NCBI RefSeq assembly: GCF_001500025.1
Contig: NZ_LQIW01000048.1
Location: 219,169-283,168, forward strand
DNA from: Mycobacterium sp. IS-1590
GTDB taxonomy: Bacteria; Actinomycetota; Actinomycetes; Mycobacteriales; Mycobacteriaceae
Reading direction: 5' to 3'
DNA length: 64,000 bases
Positions 1 to 8,989 of this stretch are shown piece after piece. The notes beneath the pieces are model-generated. The model was not told the DNA's origin. It saw nothing but the letters and a program-made list of their open reading frames with translations, and did no database searches. Within the stretch, counting starts at the first letter, position 1; every line of letters begins with the position of its first letter. The position numbers were made by a program, and so were the translations under genes.

Positions 1-1
1 C

Positions 2-976
2 GCCATCGGCGTGGCGGCACCGCTGCTGTTGCTGTTTCTGCGCTGCCTGCAGGGCTTCTCGGCAGGTGGCGAGTACGGCAGCGGAGCCTGCTTCCTGGCC
101 GAGTACGCCACCGACGAACGCCGCGGCTTCATCGTGTCGTTTCTGGTGTGGTCGGTGGTCGTCGGCTTCCTTCTCGGGGCGCTGACGGTGACCGGTCTGG
201 AAACCGTCCTGTCCGAGTCGGCGATGGATTCTTATGGTTGGCGAATCCCCTTCCTGATCGCCGGTCTGCTCGGCGTCGTCGGCCTCTACATCCGGCTGCA
301 GTTGAGCGACACACCGGAGTTCGAGAACCTGCGCGAGCAGGGCGAGGTCGCCACGTCGCCGCTGCGCGAGGCGCTGCGCACCTCGTGGCGGCCCATCCTG
401 CAGATCGCCGGCCTGGTCGTCATCCACAACGTCGGCTTCTACATCGTGTTCACCTACCTGCCAACGTATTTCACCGAGACCCTGGAGTTCACCAAGGTCG
501 ACGCCTTCGTCTCGATCGCGGTCGCCAGCATCGTGGCGATCATCCTGATCCCGCCACTCGGCGCACTGTCCGACCGGATCGGACGTAAACCGCTGCTGTA
601 CTCGGGCGCGATCGGTTTCGCCGTCTTCGTCTATCCGCTGTTCCTGCTGTTGAATTCGGGCTCGTTGGCCGCTGCCGTCACCGCCCACGCCGCGCTGGCT
701 GCGCTGGAGTCGGTGTTCGTGTCGGCATCCCTGGCCGCCGGTGCCGAATTGTTCGCCACCAGGGTCCGCTCCAGCGGTTACTCCATCGGATACAACATGT
801 CCGTGGCCATATTCGGCGGAACCGCGCCATATGTGGCGACGTGGCTCGTCGACCGCACAGGCAACCAGATCGCCCCCGCCTACTACGTTGTGGGCGCGGC
901 CGTTGTCAGTATCGCGACGCTGCTGACGATGCGGGAGACCGCGCGGCAGCCGTTGCGAGCAACCGTGCACACATAA
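2..976 (+). CDS. MHS-type MFS transporter, 5' truncated by the window edge
   Basis: This is the C-terminal three quarters of a major facilitator of the metabolite:H+ symporter type. The reading frame is open to the first base of the window, so the GTG at position 11 is internal and the true start lies upstream. The early LQGFSAGGEYG segment is the conserved loop after TM4, and LSDRIGRKP is the second MFS loop motif. About eight hydrophobic segments follow. MHS members import organic acids, aromatic acids or osmolytes; the substrate cannot be read from sequence. A second transporter follows 55 bases later on the same strand, so the two may be co-transcribed. Confidence 0.85.
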   Translation, partial: AIGVAAPLLLLFLRCLQGFSAGGEYGSGACFLAEYATDERRGFIVSFLVWSVVVGFLLGALTVTGLETVLSESAMDSYGWRIPFLIAGLLGVVGLYIRLQLSDTPEFENLREQGEVATSPLREALRTSWRPILQIAGLVVIHNVGFYIVFTYLPTYFTETLEFTKVDAFVSIAVASIVAIILIPPLGALSDRIGRKPLLYSGAIGFAVFVYPLFLLLNSGSLAAAVTAHAALAALESVFVSASLAAGAELFATRVRSSGYSIGYNMSVAIFGGTAPYVATWLVDRTGNQIAPAYYVVGAAVVSIATLLTMRETARQPLRATVHT

Positions 977-1031
977 CGCACACTTGAGGCAACCGGGTGC
1001 ACCGAAATCGGGCATGGCACACAATCGAAGG

Positions 1032-2366
1032 ATGTCGACGGTGTCTTCACCGGTCTCGCCGATGCGCGTCGGGCTGGCCAGCTTCATCGGAACAACGGTC
1101 GAGTTCTACGACTTCCTCATCTACGGCACCGCCGCCGCGCTGGTGTTTCCCGAGTTGTTCTTTCCCGCGGTGTCCCCTGCCACGGGATTGCTGTTGTCGT
1201 TCGCCACCTTTGGCGTCGGCTTCGTCGCGCGCCCCCTCGGCGGTGTGGTGTTCGGTCACTTCGGGGACCGGGTGGGCCGCAAGAAGATGCTCGTTTACTC
1301 GCTGCTCGTGATGGGGATCGCGACGGTGCTCATGGGGCTTCTGCCGACCTACGCCCAGATCGGCCTCGCCGCGCCGATCCTGTTGACCGTATTGCGGCTC
1401 GCCCAGGGTTTCGCGGTCGGAGGCGAGTGGGGCGGCGCGACGCTGATGGCCGTCGAGCACGCTTCGGACCGACGCAAGGGGCTATACGGTGCCTTCCCGC
1501 AGATGGGCGCGCCCGCCGGGACAGCGTGCGCGACGCTGGCCTTCTGGGCGGTGTCGGGGCTTCCCGACGACCAGTTCCTGGCGTGGGGATGGCGCATCCC
1601 GTTCGTGGCCAGCGCCCTGCTCATCGTCATCGGCCTGGTCATCCGGCTCTCGATATCGGAGAGCCCGGACTTTGCCGCCCTGCGGCAGCGCGAACAAGTG
1701 GTGCGCATGCCGATCGCCGACGCGTTCCACCGGCACTGGAAGCAGATCCTGCTGGTCGCCGGCGCATACCTGTCCCAAGGGGTGTTCGCGTACATCTGCG
1801 TGGCATATCTGGTGTCGTACGGCACCACTGTTGCCGGGATCGACCGCACGCAAGCGCTTTTCGGAGTGGCCGTGGCGGCGGTGGTCGCGGTCGCCACGTA
1901 CCCGATGTTCGGCGCGCTGTCCGATCGCCTGGGCCGAAAGCCGGTCTTCCTCGCGGGTGTGATCCTGATGGGCGTGTCCATCGGCCCGGCGTTCGCGCTC
2001 ATCAACACCGGCAGTGCGCTGTTTTTCGGTGTCGCGCTTCTGCTGGTGTTCGGGTTCGCGATGGCGCCCGCCGCCGGCGTGACCGGCTCGTTGTTCAGCC
2101 TCGCGTTCGATCCCGGCGTTCGTTACAGCGGTGTCTCGATCGGTTACACACTGTCCCAGGTGGTGGGCTCGGCGTTCGCCCCGACCATCGCCACCGCCCT
2201 GTACGCGGCAACGAAGACGAGCGACTCGATCGTGTTCTATCTCATTGCCGTATCGGTGGTCTCGGCGATATCGGCGTGTTTCCTACCGGGTGCGTGGACG
2301 CAGTCGCCGACGGATCAACCGCACGAACTCGACCGACGAACGGCGGACCGACTCCAGTTCGAGTGA
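1032..2366 (+). CDS. MHS-type MFS transporter
   Basis: A full-length (about 444 residue) proton-coupled symporter with 12 predicted membrane segments. The N-terminal GTTVEFYDFLIYG segment, FGDRVGRKK (first loop), LRLAQGFAVGGEWGG (after TM4) and LSDRLGRKP (second half) are classic MHS signatures. In-frame starts exist at TTG 984 and ATG 1014. I prefer ATG 1032 because family members begin shortly before the first helix, but no start has a strong, well-spaced ribosome site. The 3' end overlaps the convergent ERG2-like gene by 84 bases. Proximity to the P450 operon suggests uptake of a substrate or product of that pathway. Confidence 0.88.
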   Translation: MSTVSSPVSPMRVGLASFIGTTVEFYDFLIYGTAAALVFPELFFPAVSPATGLLLSFATFGVGFVARPLGGVVFGHFGDRVGRKKMLVYSLLVMGIATVLMGLLPTYAQIGLAAPILLTVLRLAQGFAVGGEWGGATLMAVEHASDRRKGLYGAFPQMGAPAGTACATLAFWAVSGLPDDQFLAWGWRIPFVASALLIVIGLVIRLSISESPDFAALRQREQVVRMPIADAFHRHWKQILLVAGAYLSQGVFAYICVAYLVSYGTTVAGIDRTQALFGVAVAAVVAVATYPMFGALSDRLGRKPVFLAGVILMGVSIGPAFALINTGSALFFGVALLLVFGFAMAPAAGVTGSLFSLAFDPGVRYSGVSIGYTLSQVVGSAFAPTIATALYAATKTSDSIVFYLIAVSVVSAISACFLPGAWTQSPTDQPHELDRRTADRLQFE

Positions 2367-2858
2367 CACCAACAGCGTGTCGACCATCGCGAACGGCAGA
2401 GTGGTCGCCACCGCGCCACGCCCGTATTCGATGTGCCACGAACCCGGATGGATGGTCAGGCCCCGCGCCTGACCCTTGTCCAGGCATGTCCGCTCACCGG
2501 GAAGCAACGTCATCGCGGCGTTGTCATCGGCTTCGAGGTCGTAGGAGTCGATACGTCCGGCCATCAGGAACTTGTGGATCTGCACCCGCTTGTAGCGTCC
2601 GGAGAAGCCCTGCGTGCCCGTCGGTGACCCGAAGATCACGATGTACTCGCGCGGGCTGAAGTACACGAACCGCACCTTGCCGAGGATTCCGCCCGCCTTG
2701 CTCGCCACCCACCGCCCAGGTTCGGCATCGATGAGGTCCGGGTACGCCTCGGCGAGCAATTCGATCGCGCGAGTGGTGAGTTCGCCGCTGTCGGCTGACA
2801 ATCCGACGACCTGCGCAGCGATACCGTGCAGCACGTCGGGGTCGATCCGGTAGCGCAT
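2283..2858 (-). CDS. ERG2 / sigma-1 receptor family protein (C-8 sterol isomerase-like)
   Basis: A 191-residue protein that resembles the soluble part of fungal ERG2 and human sigma-1 receptor over nearly its whole length. Matching elements include WVASKAGG (50-57), EYIVIFGSPTGTQGFSGRY (71-89) and a C-terminal block IEYGRG...LPFAMVDTLLVSLEL. Glu144 in IEYGRG lines up with the Glu that contacts ligands in the sigma-1 receptor and is needed for ERG2 isomerase activity. The Asp of the eukaryotic ligand site (sigma-1 Asp126) appears replaced by a basic residue. The eukaryotic N-terminal membrane anchor is absent. It is the last gene of the P450 operon and its ATG overlaps the preceding stop (TGATG). 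A double-bond isomerase role on a polycyclic lipid is inferred. Confidence 0.85.
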   Translation of the reverse strand: MRYRIDPDVLHGIAAQVVGLSADSGELTTRAIELLAEAYPDLIDAEPGRWVASKAGGILGKVRFVYFSPREYIVIFGSPTGTQGFSGRYKRVQIHKFLMAGRIDSYDLEADDNAAMTLLPGERTCLDKGQARGLTIHPGSWHIEYGRGAVATTLPFAMVDTLLVSLELESVRRSSVEFVRLIRRRLRPRTR

Positions 2859-4084
2859 CAGCCGAACTCTATCGGCAGGCTGGTCGGTCCGCTCATACCC
2901 AGTAGCGGCTTCCACGGTGCCGGTCCGGCGACGCGTGGGTTCGGCATGCGTCGCGCGATGATGGCCAGGGCCTCACAGAGCTCACGCCGGGCGAGGTTGG
3001 CACCCAGGCAGTAGTGTGCGCCGCCGCCGAAGGTGAGGATGGGCGGCGGATCGCCACGGGTGATGTCGAAGCGGGTCGGATCGTCGTAGATGGCCGGATC
3101 GCGGTTGGCCGCGTAGGTGTTCACGATGATGAATGTGCCCGCGGGGAAGGTGTAATCACCGATGGTGACGTCGTGAATGGCGCTGCGCACGGTGCTGCAC
3201 ATCGACGGTGAATGTCGCATCGTCTCTTCGACGGCGCGCATCGCGAGTCCGGGCTGGTCGCGCAGCAGCTCCCATTGCTCGGGATGCTCGCACAACACCT
3301 GCATGGACGCCGCCAGTTGGCTTCGGGTGGTGTCGGTGCCCGCGATCAGGATGCTGAATGCCAGCATGCGAAGCTCGCCGGCGTCGAGTCGGTCGCCGTC
3401 GTCTTCGGTGCGGATCAGCTCGGAGAGCAGGTCGTCGGTGAGGTCCTCGCGCCGGTGGGCGATCATCTCGTCGATGTAGGCGTCGAATTCGTCCCACGCC
3501 TCGAGGATCACCGGTTCTTCCGCGGCCAAATCGCAGTCGAAGCTGACGATTTTGAAGATGTCCTCGGCCCACCGGGAGAACCGTTGCCAGTCCCGGCGGG
3601 GCGCGCCCAACAGTGCGCAGATGACCGGGATCGGGTACGGCCTGGCGATGTCGTCGACGAACTCGCACCGGCCGCGCGCGGCGACGCGGTCGATCAGTTC
3701 GTTGACCACGGCGTGGATGGTGGGGTCCATGCGCGCCGTCCCGCGTGGCGTGAATGCCTTCGACACCAACCCGCGCAATCGGCGGTGCTCCTCGCCGTCC
3801 ATGTTCAGGATGCTGCGGGTCACCCTGTCCCACAACTCCCCTGAGGTGATCCCATGTGCGGACAGGTGTATGCCCTGCGGGATTCCGAAGCGCGGGTCAC
3901 GCAGAACGGTCCTGGCCAGTTCGTAGGACAGCACCTCCGGGCCGATCGGGCCGAGCGCGATCGGCGCTTCCTGCTGCGCCGCGCGAAACTGCGGGTAGAT
4001 CTCCTGGGGGGTCGCTGTGATGTCGTAGGTCAGCGTCGGCAGTCCGGCGTCGAAGACGCTGGGTTTGGCCGCTCCGCGGGTCAT
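2858..4084 (-). CDS. cytochrome P450
   Basis: A 408-residue soluble P450 monooxygenase. The I-helix oxygen-activation motif AGTDT lies at about 248-252, the K-helix ExxR is ETMR (287-290), and the haem loop is FGGGAHYCLG with Cys359 as thiolate ligand. All essential residues are present, so it should be active with a ferredoxin/reductase pair, none of which is encoded in this window. The ATG at 4084 overlaps the stop of the upstream P450 (ATGA), and its own stop overlaps the ERG2-like start. An upstream extension of the frame is ignored because it would run through the neighbouring P450. Substrate unknown; context suggests a lipophilic ring compound. Confidence 0.92.
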   Translation of the reverse strand: MTRGAAKPSVFDAGLPTLTYDITATPQEIYPQFRAAQQEAPIALGPIGPEVLSYELARTVLRDPRFGIPQGIHLSAHGITSGELWDRVTRSILNMDGEEHRRLRGLVSKAFTPRGTARMDPTIHAVVNELIDRVAARGRCEFVDDIARPYPIPVICALLGAPRRDWQRFSRWAEDIFKIVSFDCDLAAEEPVILEAWDEFDAYIDEMIAHRREDLTDDLLSELIRTEDDGDRLDAGELRMLAFSILIAGTDTTRSQLAASMQVLCEHPEQWELLRDQPGLAMRAVEETMRHSPSMCSTVRSAIHDVTIGDYTFPAGTFIIVNTYAANRDPAIYDDPTRFDITRGDPPPILTFGGGAHYCLGANLARRELCEALAIIARRMPNPRVAGPAPWKPLLGMSGPTSLPIEFG

Positions 4085-5256
4085 GGCGTCGTCCCCGCGC
4101 GGATCCTCAGGGGGAGCTCTCGCAGCGAGCAGGTCGCCGAGGGCCACGTAATCTCCGGGACGTAGCCCTCGATGAGGTCGAATTCCGATATGCGCGTGAG
4201 CCATTCGGTTACAACCAGCCTCAGCTCCATCCGGGCCAGGTGGGCTCCCAGGCATCGGTGCGGACCGCCGCCGAAGCCCCAGTGCTTGTGCAACTTGCCG
4301 TCCATCACCAGGTCGTCGCCGGAGTAGGGATCGCTTCCGTCACGGTTGATCGCGCCGACACAGAGTCGAACCTGTGATCCGGCCGGCAACGTGACGCCCG
4401 CGACGGTCACCGGCCGGGTGGTCACGCGCCCGAGCACCGGCGCCGCGGGTTCCAGCCGGATCACCTCCTCGACGAACGCACCGACGTGGTCGGGGTTGTC
4501 ACGCAGGTGCCGGCGCAGATCCGGGCGACGGGCCAGCTCCAGCATCGCGGCGCCGATCGAGGCGGTGACGGTGTCCAGGCCCGCGAGGACGAACACCAGC
4601 GACATCCCCGTCGCTTCGGCGTCGGAGAGCGCGTCCTCGCCGTGGAGCACGTCGGACAGTATGCCCGCCTGTGGCGACTCCCGCTGTGTCTGAACAGCTT
4701 CGGTGAGATAGCCGAATAGCTCGGCGGCGGGGGTCAGGTCCACGCTGTTCGGATCGGTCGCCAGGCTGACCGCGATGATCGCGTCCTTCCATGCGATCAG
4801 CCGTTCGCGGTCGTCGAGCGGAAGGCCGAACAGGGTGAGAAAGACCTGCGAAGGATAGGGGATCGCGAGCTCGGTCATCACTTCACACTCGGAACGGCCG
4901 GCGATCTCGTCGATGATGTCGATCACCTGCGCCTGCAGCGACGGCAGCAGGGCGCTGAGCGTCTGGGGGCTGAAGTAGGGATGCAGGATCCGGCGGTAGC
5001 GGGTGTGCTCGGGAGGATCGAACCCCAGCGGTACCAGGGGAACCGGACTGATCATGTCGTCGTAGTCGGTCCTCGAGGAGAACGTCTCCGGATCTCGCAG
5101 TGCCGCAAGCACATCCTCGCGCCGGGTGAAGTAATACCAGCCCTCGCCGTAGAGCAGCGGCCCGAGGTCGCGCAGCTTGGCCCAGCCCGCACCGCGGTCC
5201 CGTGCCATGGGCAGGTCCTCGTAGAGGACCTGCGTCAACCCCGAGCCCACACTCAT
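4081..5256 (-). CDS. cytochrome P450
   Basis: A 391-residue P450, second of two adjacent P450s in the operon. Motifs seen are AGLDT in the I helix, EEVIR as ExxR, and FGGGPHRCLGAH with the haem Cys near residue 335. It differs substantially from its neighbour, so the two are not a recent duplication and probably oxidise different positions or intermediates. The start ATG at 5256 overlaps the stop of the VOC gene (ATGA), and its stop overlaps the next P450 start in the same way, so the three genes should be translated in fixed proportion. Confidence 0.92.
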   Translation of the reverse strand: MSVGSGLTQVLYEDLPMARDRGAGWAKLRDLGPLLYGEGWYYFTRREDVLAALRDPETFSSRTDYDDMISPVPLVPLGFDPPEHTRYRRILHPYFSPQTLSALLPSLQAQVIDIIDEIAGRSECEVMTELAIPYPSQVFLTLFGLPLDDRERLIAWKDAIIAVSLATDPNSVDLTPAAELFGYLTEAVQTQRESPQAGILSDVLHGEDALSDAEATGMSLVFVLAGLDTVTASIGAAMLELARRPDLRRHLRDNPDHVGAFVEEVIRLEPAAPVLGRVTTRPVTVAGVTLPAGSQVRLCVGAINRDGSDPYSGDDLVMDGKLHKHWGFGGGPHRCLGAHLARMELRLVVTEWLTRISEFDLIEGYVPEITWPSATCSLRELPLRIRAGTTP

Positions 5257-5672
5257 GACACGTTGGTGGCCAGAAAGGTCAGCGGAAGACCCAGCACCGA
5301 CAGATCGATCTCGTCGAGATACGAACCCTCTCCGGAGAAACCCTGGCGGAAACGGGTGGTCGAACCGTAGCGCTGCGCGACCGATTCCGCCGCCGAGGCA
5401 TCGGGCACCCTCAGCACCACCGTGTAGACACCGTCACCCTGGCGCTCGAGGAAGTCGTTGACGTACGTTGCCACCGATGCCGTCGAGCCGGGAACCGGGC
5501 TGATCAGCTCGATCCCCCGGTTCCAATCCAGGTGGACGTGGACACCGAGTTCGGTCAGTTCGGCTTCTTCGAATGCGAATCCGAGGTCGGCGAACAGCGA
5601 CGCCATCGCGGCCCGCCGTTCCGGTGCCACCGCGAACACCACGTGGTGCAACTGCAGCGGTTCGGGGGTCAC
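5253..5672 (-). CDS. VOC (glyoxalase/dioxygenase superfamily) protein
   Basis: A 139-residue protein of the vicinal oxygen chelate fold. It begins with LHHVVFAVAP, a typical first beta strand carrying a possible metal-binding His, and has a second beta-alpha-beta half ending near LTFLATN. Family members are metal-dependent epimerases, isomerases, lyases or extradiol dioxygenases; the particular reaction is not evident. The GTG start at 5672 overlaps the stop of the upstream dehydrogenase (GTGA) and the end overlaps the P450 start (ATGA). The tight coupling suggests it acts on an intermediate of the same pathway. Confidence 0.75.
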   Translation of the reverse strand: MTPEPLQLHHVVFAVAPERRAAMASLFADLGFAFEEAELTELGVHVHLDWNRGIELISPVPGSTASVATYVNDFLERQGDGVYTVVLRVPDASAAESVAQRYGSTTRFRQGFSGEGSYLDEIDLSVLGLPLTFLATNVS

Positions 5673-6727
5673 GTGCGGACCAATCCGCGCGGTTGGACGA
5701 GGCCGAGGTCCAGGTGGGTCAGCCAGCCGGGCGGGGCGTCGCAGACGTCGGGAATGGCGTTGATGGAACCCATCGCGGTCCACGTATAACCCGGGTGTGT
5801 CATGGCCCCGTCAGCTGCCACCAAACCGTGCATCGTGAGTTCGGTGGGCGGATCACCCTCGATGGCGATGCGATAGCGGGTCCTACCCCAGTCCCACGCG
5901 GGGTCGAGCTGATCGGGACCGGCGGTCAGGTAGATCGCGTGGTACACGATCAGCGGGCTGCCATCGACCCAGGCGGTCCACTCGTGGTGTTGTGCGGCAA
6001 CGGTTCCCCGCGAGATCGCACCTTGGTCGTGCGGAATGTCCTCGGTGGCGACAGCGGCCTTCACGTCTGCGGCGGTCACGTCGTCGATGGTCACGCCGAG
6101 GCCGTCGGCGACCATGTGCATCGACTGGGCGAAGAAGGGCACACCAAGACCGAGAATCGTCGGCTCCGAGAGGAACTTGTCCCTGTCTTTGCCGAACCCC
6201 ATCCAGTCGATGTGGTCCATGGGGGCATCGGTCAGCACATTGACGACCTCCCATACCTCGATCTTGTCGACCCTGCTGGCGACGCGGGCGAGCGTGAGCG
6301 GCAGGATGTCCCCCGCATAGCCTGGGTGGATGCCACCGGCGTGGAACGATGTGCCGCCGTCCTGGCATGCCGCCCGGATCTTGTCGCCGCCCTCGCGAAA
6401 CCGTTCGGTCGGATGGAAGAAGCCACTGGTGGTGACGACGTTCTTGCCCGATTGCAGGAGCCGGCACACGGTGTCGACGTCCATGATGATCGGCGTGTAG
6501 AACACGCAGTCGGCATCGAGCGAGACCATCGCCTCCACATCGTCGGTCGCGGCCAGTCCGATCGGCCCGATGCCCGCGATCTCACCGGCATCCTTGCCGA
6601 CCTTGTCCTTGCTGTATACCAAGACGCCGACGAGGTCGAATACCGGACACTGCGTGAAATGTCGAACCCCGACTTGACCGACGTCGCCCGTCATCCACTG
6701 AATGACCCGGTACGTTTTGTCAGACAT
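5669..6727 (-). CDS. NAD(P)-dependent dehydrogenase, dihydrodipicolinate reductase / 2,4-diaminopentanoate dehydrogenase-like
   Basis: A 352-residue Rossmann-fold protein starting YRVIQWMTGDVGQVGVRHF, the TGxVGxxxxR nucleotide-binding turn of a family common in mycobacteria and usually annotated as dihydrodipicolinate-reductase-like. The C-terminal half resembles the diaminopentanoate dehydrogenase catalytic domain. Lysine synthesis is unlikely because the catalytic His/Lys set of DapB is not visible and three paralogues sit in this catabolic locus. The ATG at 6727 has a GGGGAG ribosome site and overlaps the upstream paralogue by 8 bases. It probably oxidises or reduces a carbonyl or hydroxyl in the pathway; the direction is unknown. 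Confidence 0.8.
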   Translation of the reverse strand: MSDKTYRVIQWMTGDVGQVGVRHFTQCPVFDLVGVLVYSKDKVGKDAGEIAGIGPIGLAATDDVEAMVSLDADCVFYTPIIMDVDTVCRLLQSGKNVVTTSGFFHPTERFREGGDKIRAACQDGGTSFHAGGIHPGYAGDILPLTLARVASRVDKIEVWEVVNVLTDAPMDHIDWMGFGKDRDKFLSEPTILGLGVPFFAQSMHMVADGLGVTIDDVTAADVKAAVATEDIPHDQGAISRGTVAAQHHEWTAWVDGSPLIVYHAIYLTAGPDQLDPAWDWGRTRYRIAIEGDPPTELTMHGLVAADGAMTHPGYTWTAMGSINAIPDVCDAPPGWLTHLDLGLVQPRGLVRT

Positions 6728-7769
6728 TGAGCACTCCCCTCGGAAGAAGAAGCGGCAGATCGTTGTACGTGGCGATGCCGGGAGGTGCGGCGACGACGGC
6801 GGGTATCGCGGTGATCGCCGGCATCGCGACGATCGACAGACCCAACATGATGTAGTCGTCGATGGTCTCACCGACGAAACCCTCCGGCGGGAGGAAACTC
6901 AGGGTGGTCTTGATCGTGGGCGTGCCCTGAATCTCCACGGTGTAGCCCATGTCGAGTTCCCAATCCGGTTCGAGCGTCTGCCCCTTGCGCCACCGACCGC
7001 GGATTTCGATGACCTCTTTGTCGCCGACGATGCCTTTCCAGGCGACGTCCACCCCGGCGACACAGCCTTTCGCAATCAGCCAGTCCCCGGGCAGGTGCAG
7101 GTCCTCAGTGGTCTGGGCGTAGGCGACGTCGCAACGAACGTCGTCGAGTTCGACACCGAGCGCGTCAGCCACGAGAAGAACGCCGTCGCGGAAGATCGCC
7201 GAGCCTTTTTCGGTGATCGACTTCAGCTCCGGCAGGTCGATGGGATACCCGAAGCCCATGGGCTTTTCGGTGGCGGGCGAGTTGTAGATGGTGGTGTCGA
7301 TGGCCTCCACGATCGACACCTTGTTCACACGTTCCGACAGCCCGGCCGAGACGACGGCGAAAAGCTGGATGAACCCCGGATTGATGCCGCTGCCGAAGAT
7401 GGTCGAGCCGCCATCCCGACAGGCCCCGACGATGCGGTCGCGGTCTTCCCCGAAGAAATGGCCGGTGATGAACTCGGACGTGGAGACGATGTTGATGCCG
7501 GCGCTCAGTATTCGCACCATGTCGTCGACGTCGGCGAACATCGGGTTGTAGACAACGCAATCGGGCTCCAATTCCAGCAGGGCATCGACGTCGTCGGTCG
7601 CGGCCACGCCCAGCGCGTCGATGCCGCACAGCTCCCCCACATCGCGGCCGACCTTGTCCTTCGACCACGCATAACACCCGACCAGTTCCAGGTGCGGGTT
7701 GAGTGCGACCGCGCGGACGGATCGCTTGCCGACGTTGCCGGTGGTCCACTGGACGATGCGATAGGTCAT
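6720..7769 (-). CDS. NAD(P)-dependent dehydrogenase, 2,4-diaminopentanoate dehydrogenase-like (paralogue 2)
   Basis: A 349-residue paralogue of the next gene downstream, beginning YRIVQWTTGNVGKRSVRAV with the same Rossmann turn, followed by a shared SKDKVGRDVGELCGI segment. The two proteins align throughout but are clearly diverged, so they may form a heteromer or catalyse successive steps. The ATG at 7769 overlaps the P450 stop (ATGA). The gene lies between a P450 and a second dehydrogenase, consistent with oxidation of a P450-generated hydroxyl. Confidence 0.8.
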   Translation of the reverse strand: MTYRIVQWTTGNVGKRSVRAVALNPHLELVGCYAWSKDKVGRDVGELCGIDALGVAATDDVDALLELEPDCVVYNPMFADVDDMVRILSAGINIVSTSEFITGHFFGEDRDRIVGACRDGGSTIFGSGINPGFIQLFAVVSAGLSERVNKVSIVEAIDTTIYNSPATEKPMGFGYPIDLPELKSITEKGSAIFRDGVLLVADALGVELDDVRCDVAYAQTTEDLHLPGDWLIAKGCVAGVDVAWKGIVGDKEVIEIRGRWRKGQTLEPDWELDMGYTVEIQGTPTIKTTLSFLPPEGFVGETIDDYIMLGLSIVAMPAITAIPAVVAAPPGIATYNDLPLLLPRGVLNV

Positions 7770-8989
7770 GCGGCGGAGGTTTCGGCCGGGTCGAACACAA
7801 CGGGAAGCGAGCGGAAGCCGCGAGTGATGGAATTGCCGGTGAACACAGGTGATTCCGCCTGGTCCAGCGTGAAATTCGGCATTCGGCTCAGCACCTGCTC
7901 CAAGCCCACCTGCAATTCCAGCCGGGCCAGGCTGGAACCCAGGCAGCGATGCACGCCGGCGCCGAAGCCCAGATGGCGGTTGTCCCGGCGGTCCAGGATG
8001 CAGCGGTGCGCATCGACGAACGCCTCTTCGTCCCGGTTGGCCGAGGCGTAGTTGACGATGACCGAGTCGCCGGGGCGGAAAGTCCGGTCTCCGATCTCGA
8101 CTTCTTGGGCGACGGTGCGCGGAATTCCGTGTATCGAGCCCCCGAACCGGATGAACTCCTCCACCGCGCGCGCCAGCAGCTCCGGCTCGCCGATCAGCCG
8201 GTCCCGGTCGGTGGGGTGGGTCGCCAGATAGTGGAAGGACCACGACATCGCGCTGGCGGTGGTCTCCAGACCGGCCTGGACAAGCAGCATCGCGTTGGCC
8301 ACCACGTCGTTGAACGGCAGCCGCTCCCCGTCGATCTCGGCGTTGCGCAGCACGTCGATCATGTCGTCGCGGGGCGGTGCGTCGATGCGCGCGGTCACCG
8401 CGTCGTGGATGTGCTGATACAGCCCACCCCAGGCCGACGCCCGCTCCTCTTCTGTCGCGCCGTTGAGCGCAGTGTCGGTGAGTTCGATGCACAACGGGAC
8501 GTCCTCGACCGGCATGCCCAGCACATACTTGAAGAACACAATGCCCGGCTGCCGCCACGCCACCTGCGCGAGATCGCCACAGCCGGTGGTGATGAAATCG
8601 TCGATCAGACGGTCGGTTTCGTCACGGATCTGCGGTCGTAGCGCCTTCATTCGCGCGGGCGAGAAGTACGGGTTGAGCACCTTGCGGAACTTCTGCTGCC
8701 GGGGCGGGTCGAGCGTGATCACCAGATCCCCGCCAAAGGCCTCGGTCGCGTCTGGTGTCGGATTGCTGGAGAAGTGCTGCCAGTCCTGCAGGATGCGGTA
8801 GCACTCGGCGTATCGCCCCGCGACCCATGCGCTGTCCGGCATGGTGGTGAGAAACGGGGTGTCGGTGTGGACGAACGGCCCCCGCTGCCGCATCACCGCG
8901 TACACGTCGTAGAGGAACTCCTCATCGTTGAAATCCTCGTGGCGCAGATCCCAGTTCTCCGCGTGCTGCTCCGGCGACCTTCGACTCAC
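7766..8989 (-). CDS. cytochrome P450
   Basis: A 407-residue P450, the first of three in the operon. The haem loop is FGAGVHRCLGSS with Cys near 349, and the K-helix motif is EEFIR. The I-helix motif reads AGLETT, so the usual acidic residue before the conserved Thr is Glu instead of Asp; this substitution occurs in some active P450s. The start is GTG 8989, which overlaps the stop of the small membrane protein upstream (GTGA); an internal ATG would remove conserved N-terminal sequence. The stop overlaps the next start (ATGA). Confidence 0.92.
   Translation of the reverse strand: MSRRSPEQHAENWDLRHEDFNDEEFLYDVYAVMRQRGPFVHTDTPFLTTMPDSAWVAGRYAECYRILQDWQHFSSNPTPDATEAFGGDLVITLDPPRQQKFRKVLNPYFSPARMKALRPQIRDETDRLIDDFITTGCGDLAQVAWRQPGIVFFKYVLGMPVEDVPLCIELTDTALNGATEEERASAWGGLYQHIHDAVTARIDAPPRDDMIDVLRNAEIDGERLPFNDVVANAMLLVQAGLETTASAMSWSFHYLATHPTDRDRLIGEPELLARAVEEFIRFGGSIHGIPRTVAQEVEIGDRTFRPGDSVIVNYASANRDEEAFVDAHRCILDRRDNRHLGFGAGVHRCLGSSLARLELQVGLEQVLSRMPNFTLDQAESPVFTGNSITRGFRSLPVVFDPAETSAA

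Noticed and set aside
1427..2659. Long plus-strand frame of 410 codons over the second transporter
   Set aside because: It is a +1-shifted shadow rich in Arg, Gly and Pro with no motif; the MHS protein in the other frame is plainly real.
5669..7769. Lysine-pathway dapB genes
   Set aside because: Catalytic residues of DapB are not visible, and three copies in a P450 locus argue for a catabolic dehydrogenase family.
5573..8051. Two long plus-strand frames (385 and 449 codons) opposite the dehydrogenases
   Set aside because: Antisense shadows caused by high GC; the compositions are His/Asp/Arg-heavy and no domain is seen, while the minus-strand genes carry clear motifs and overlaps.
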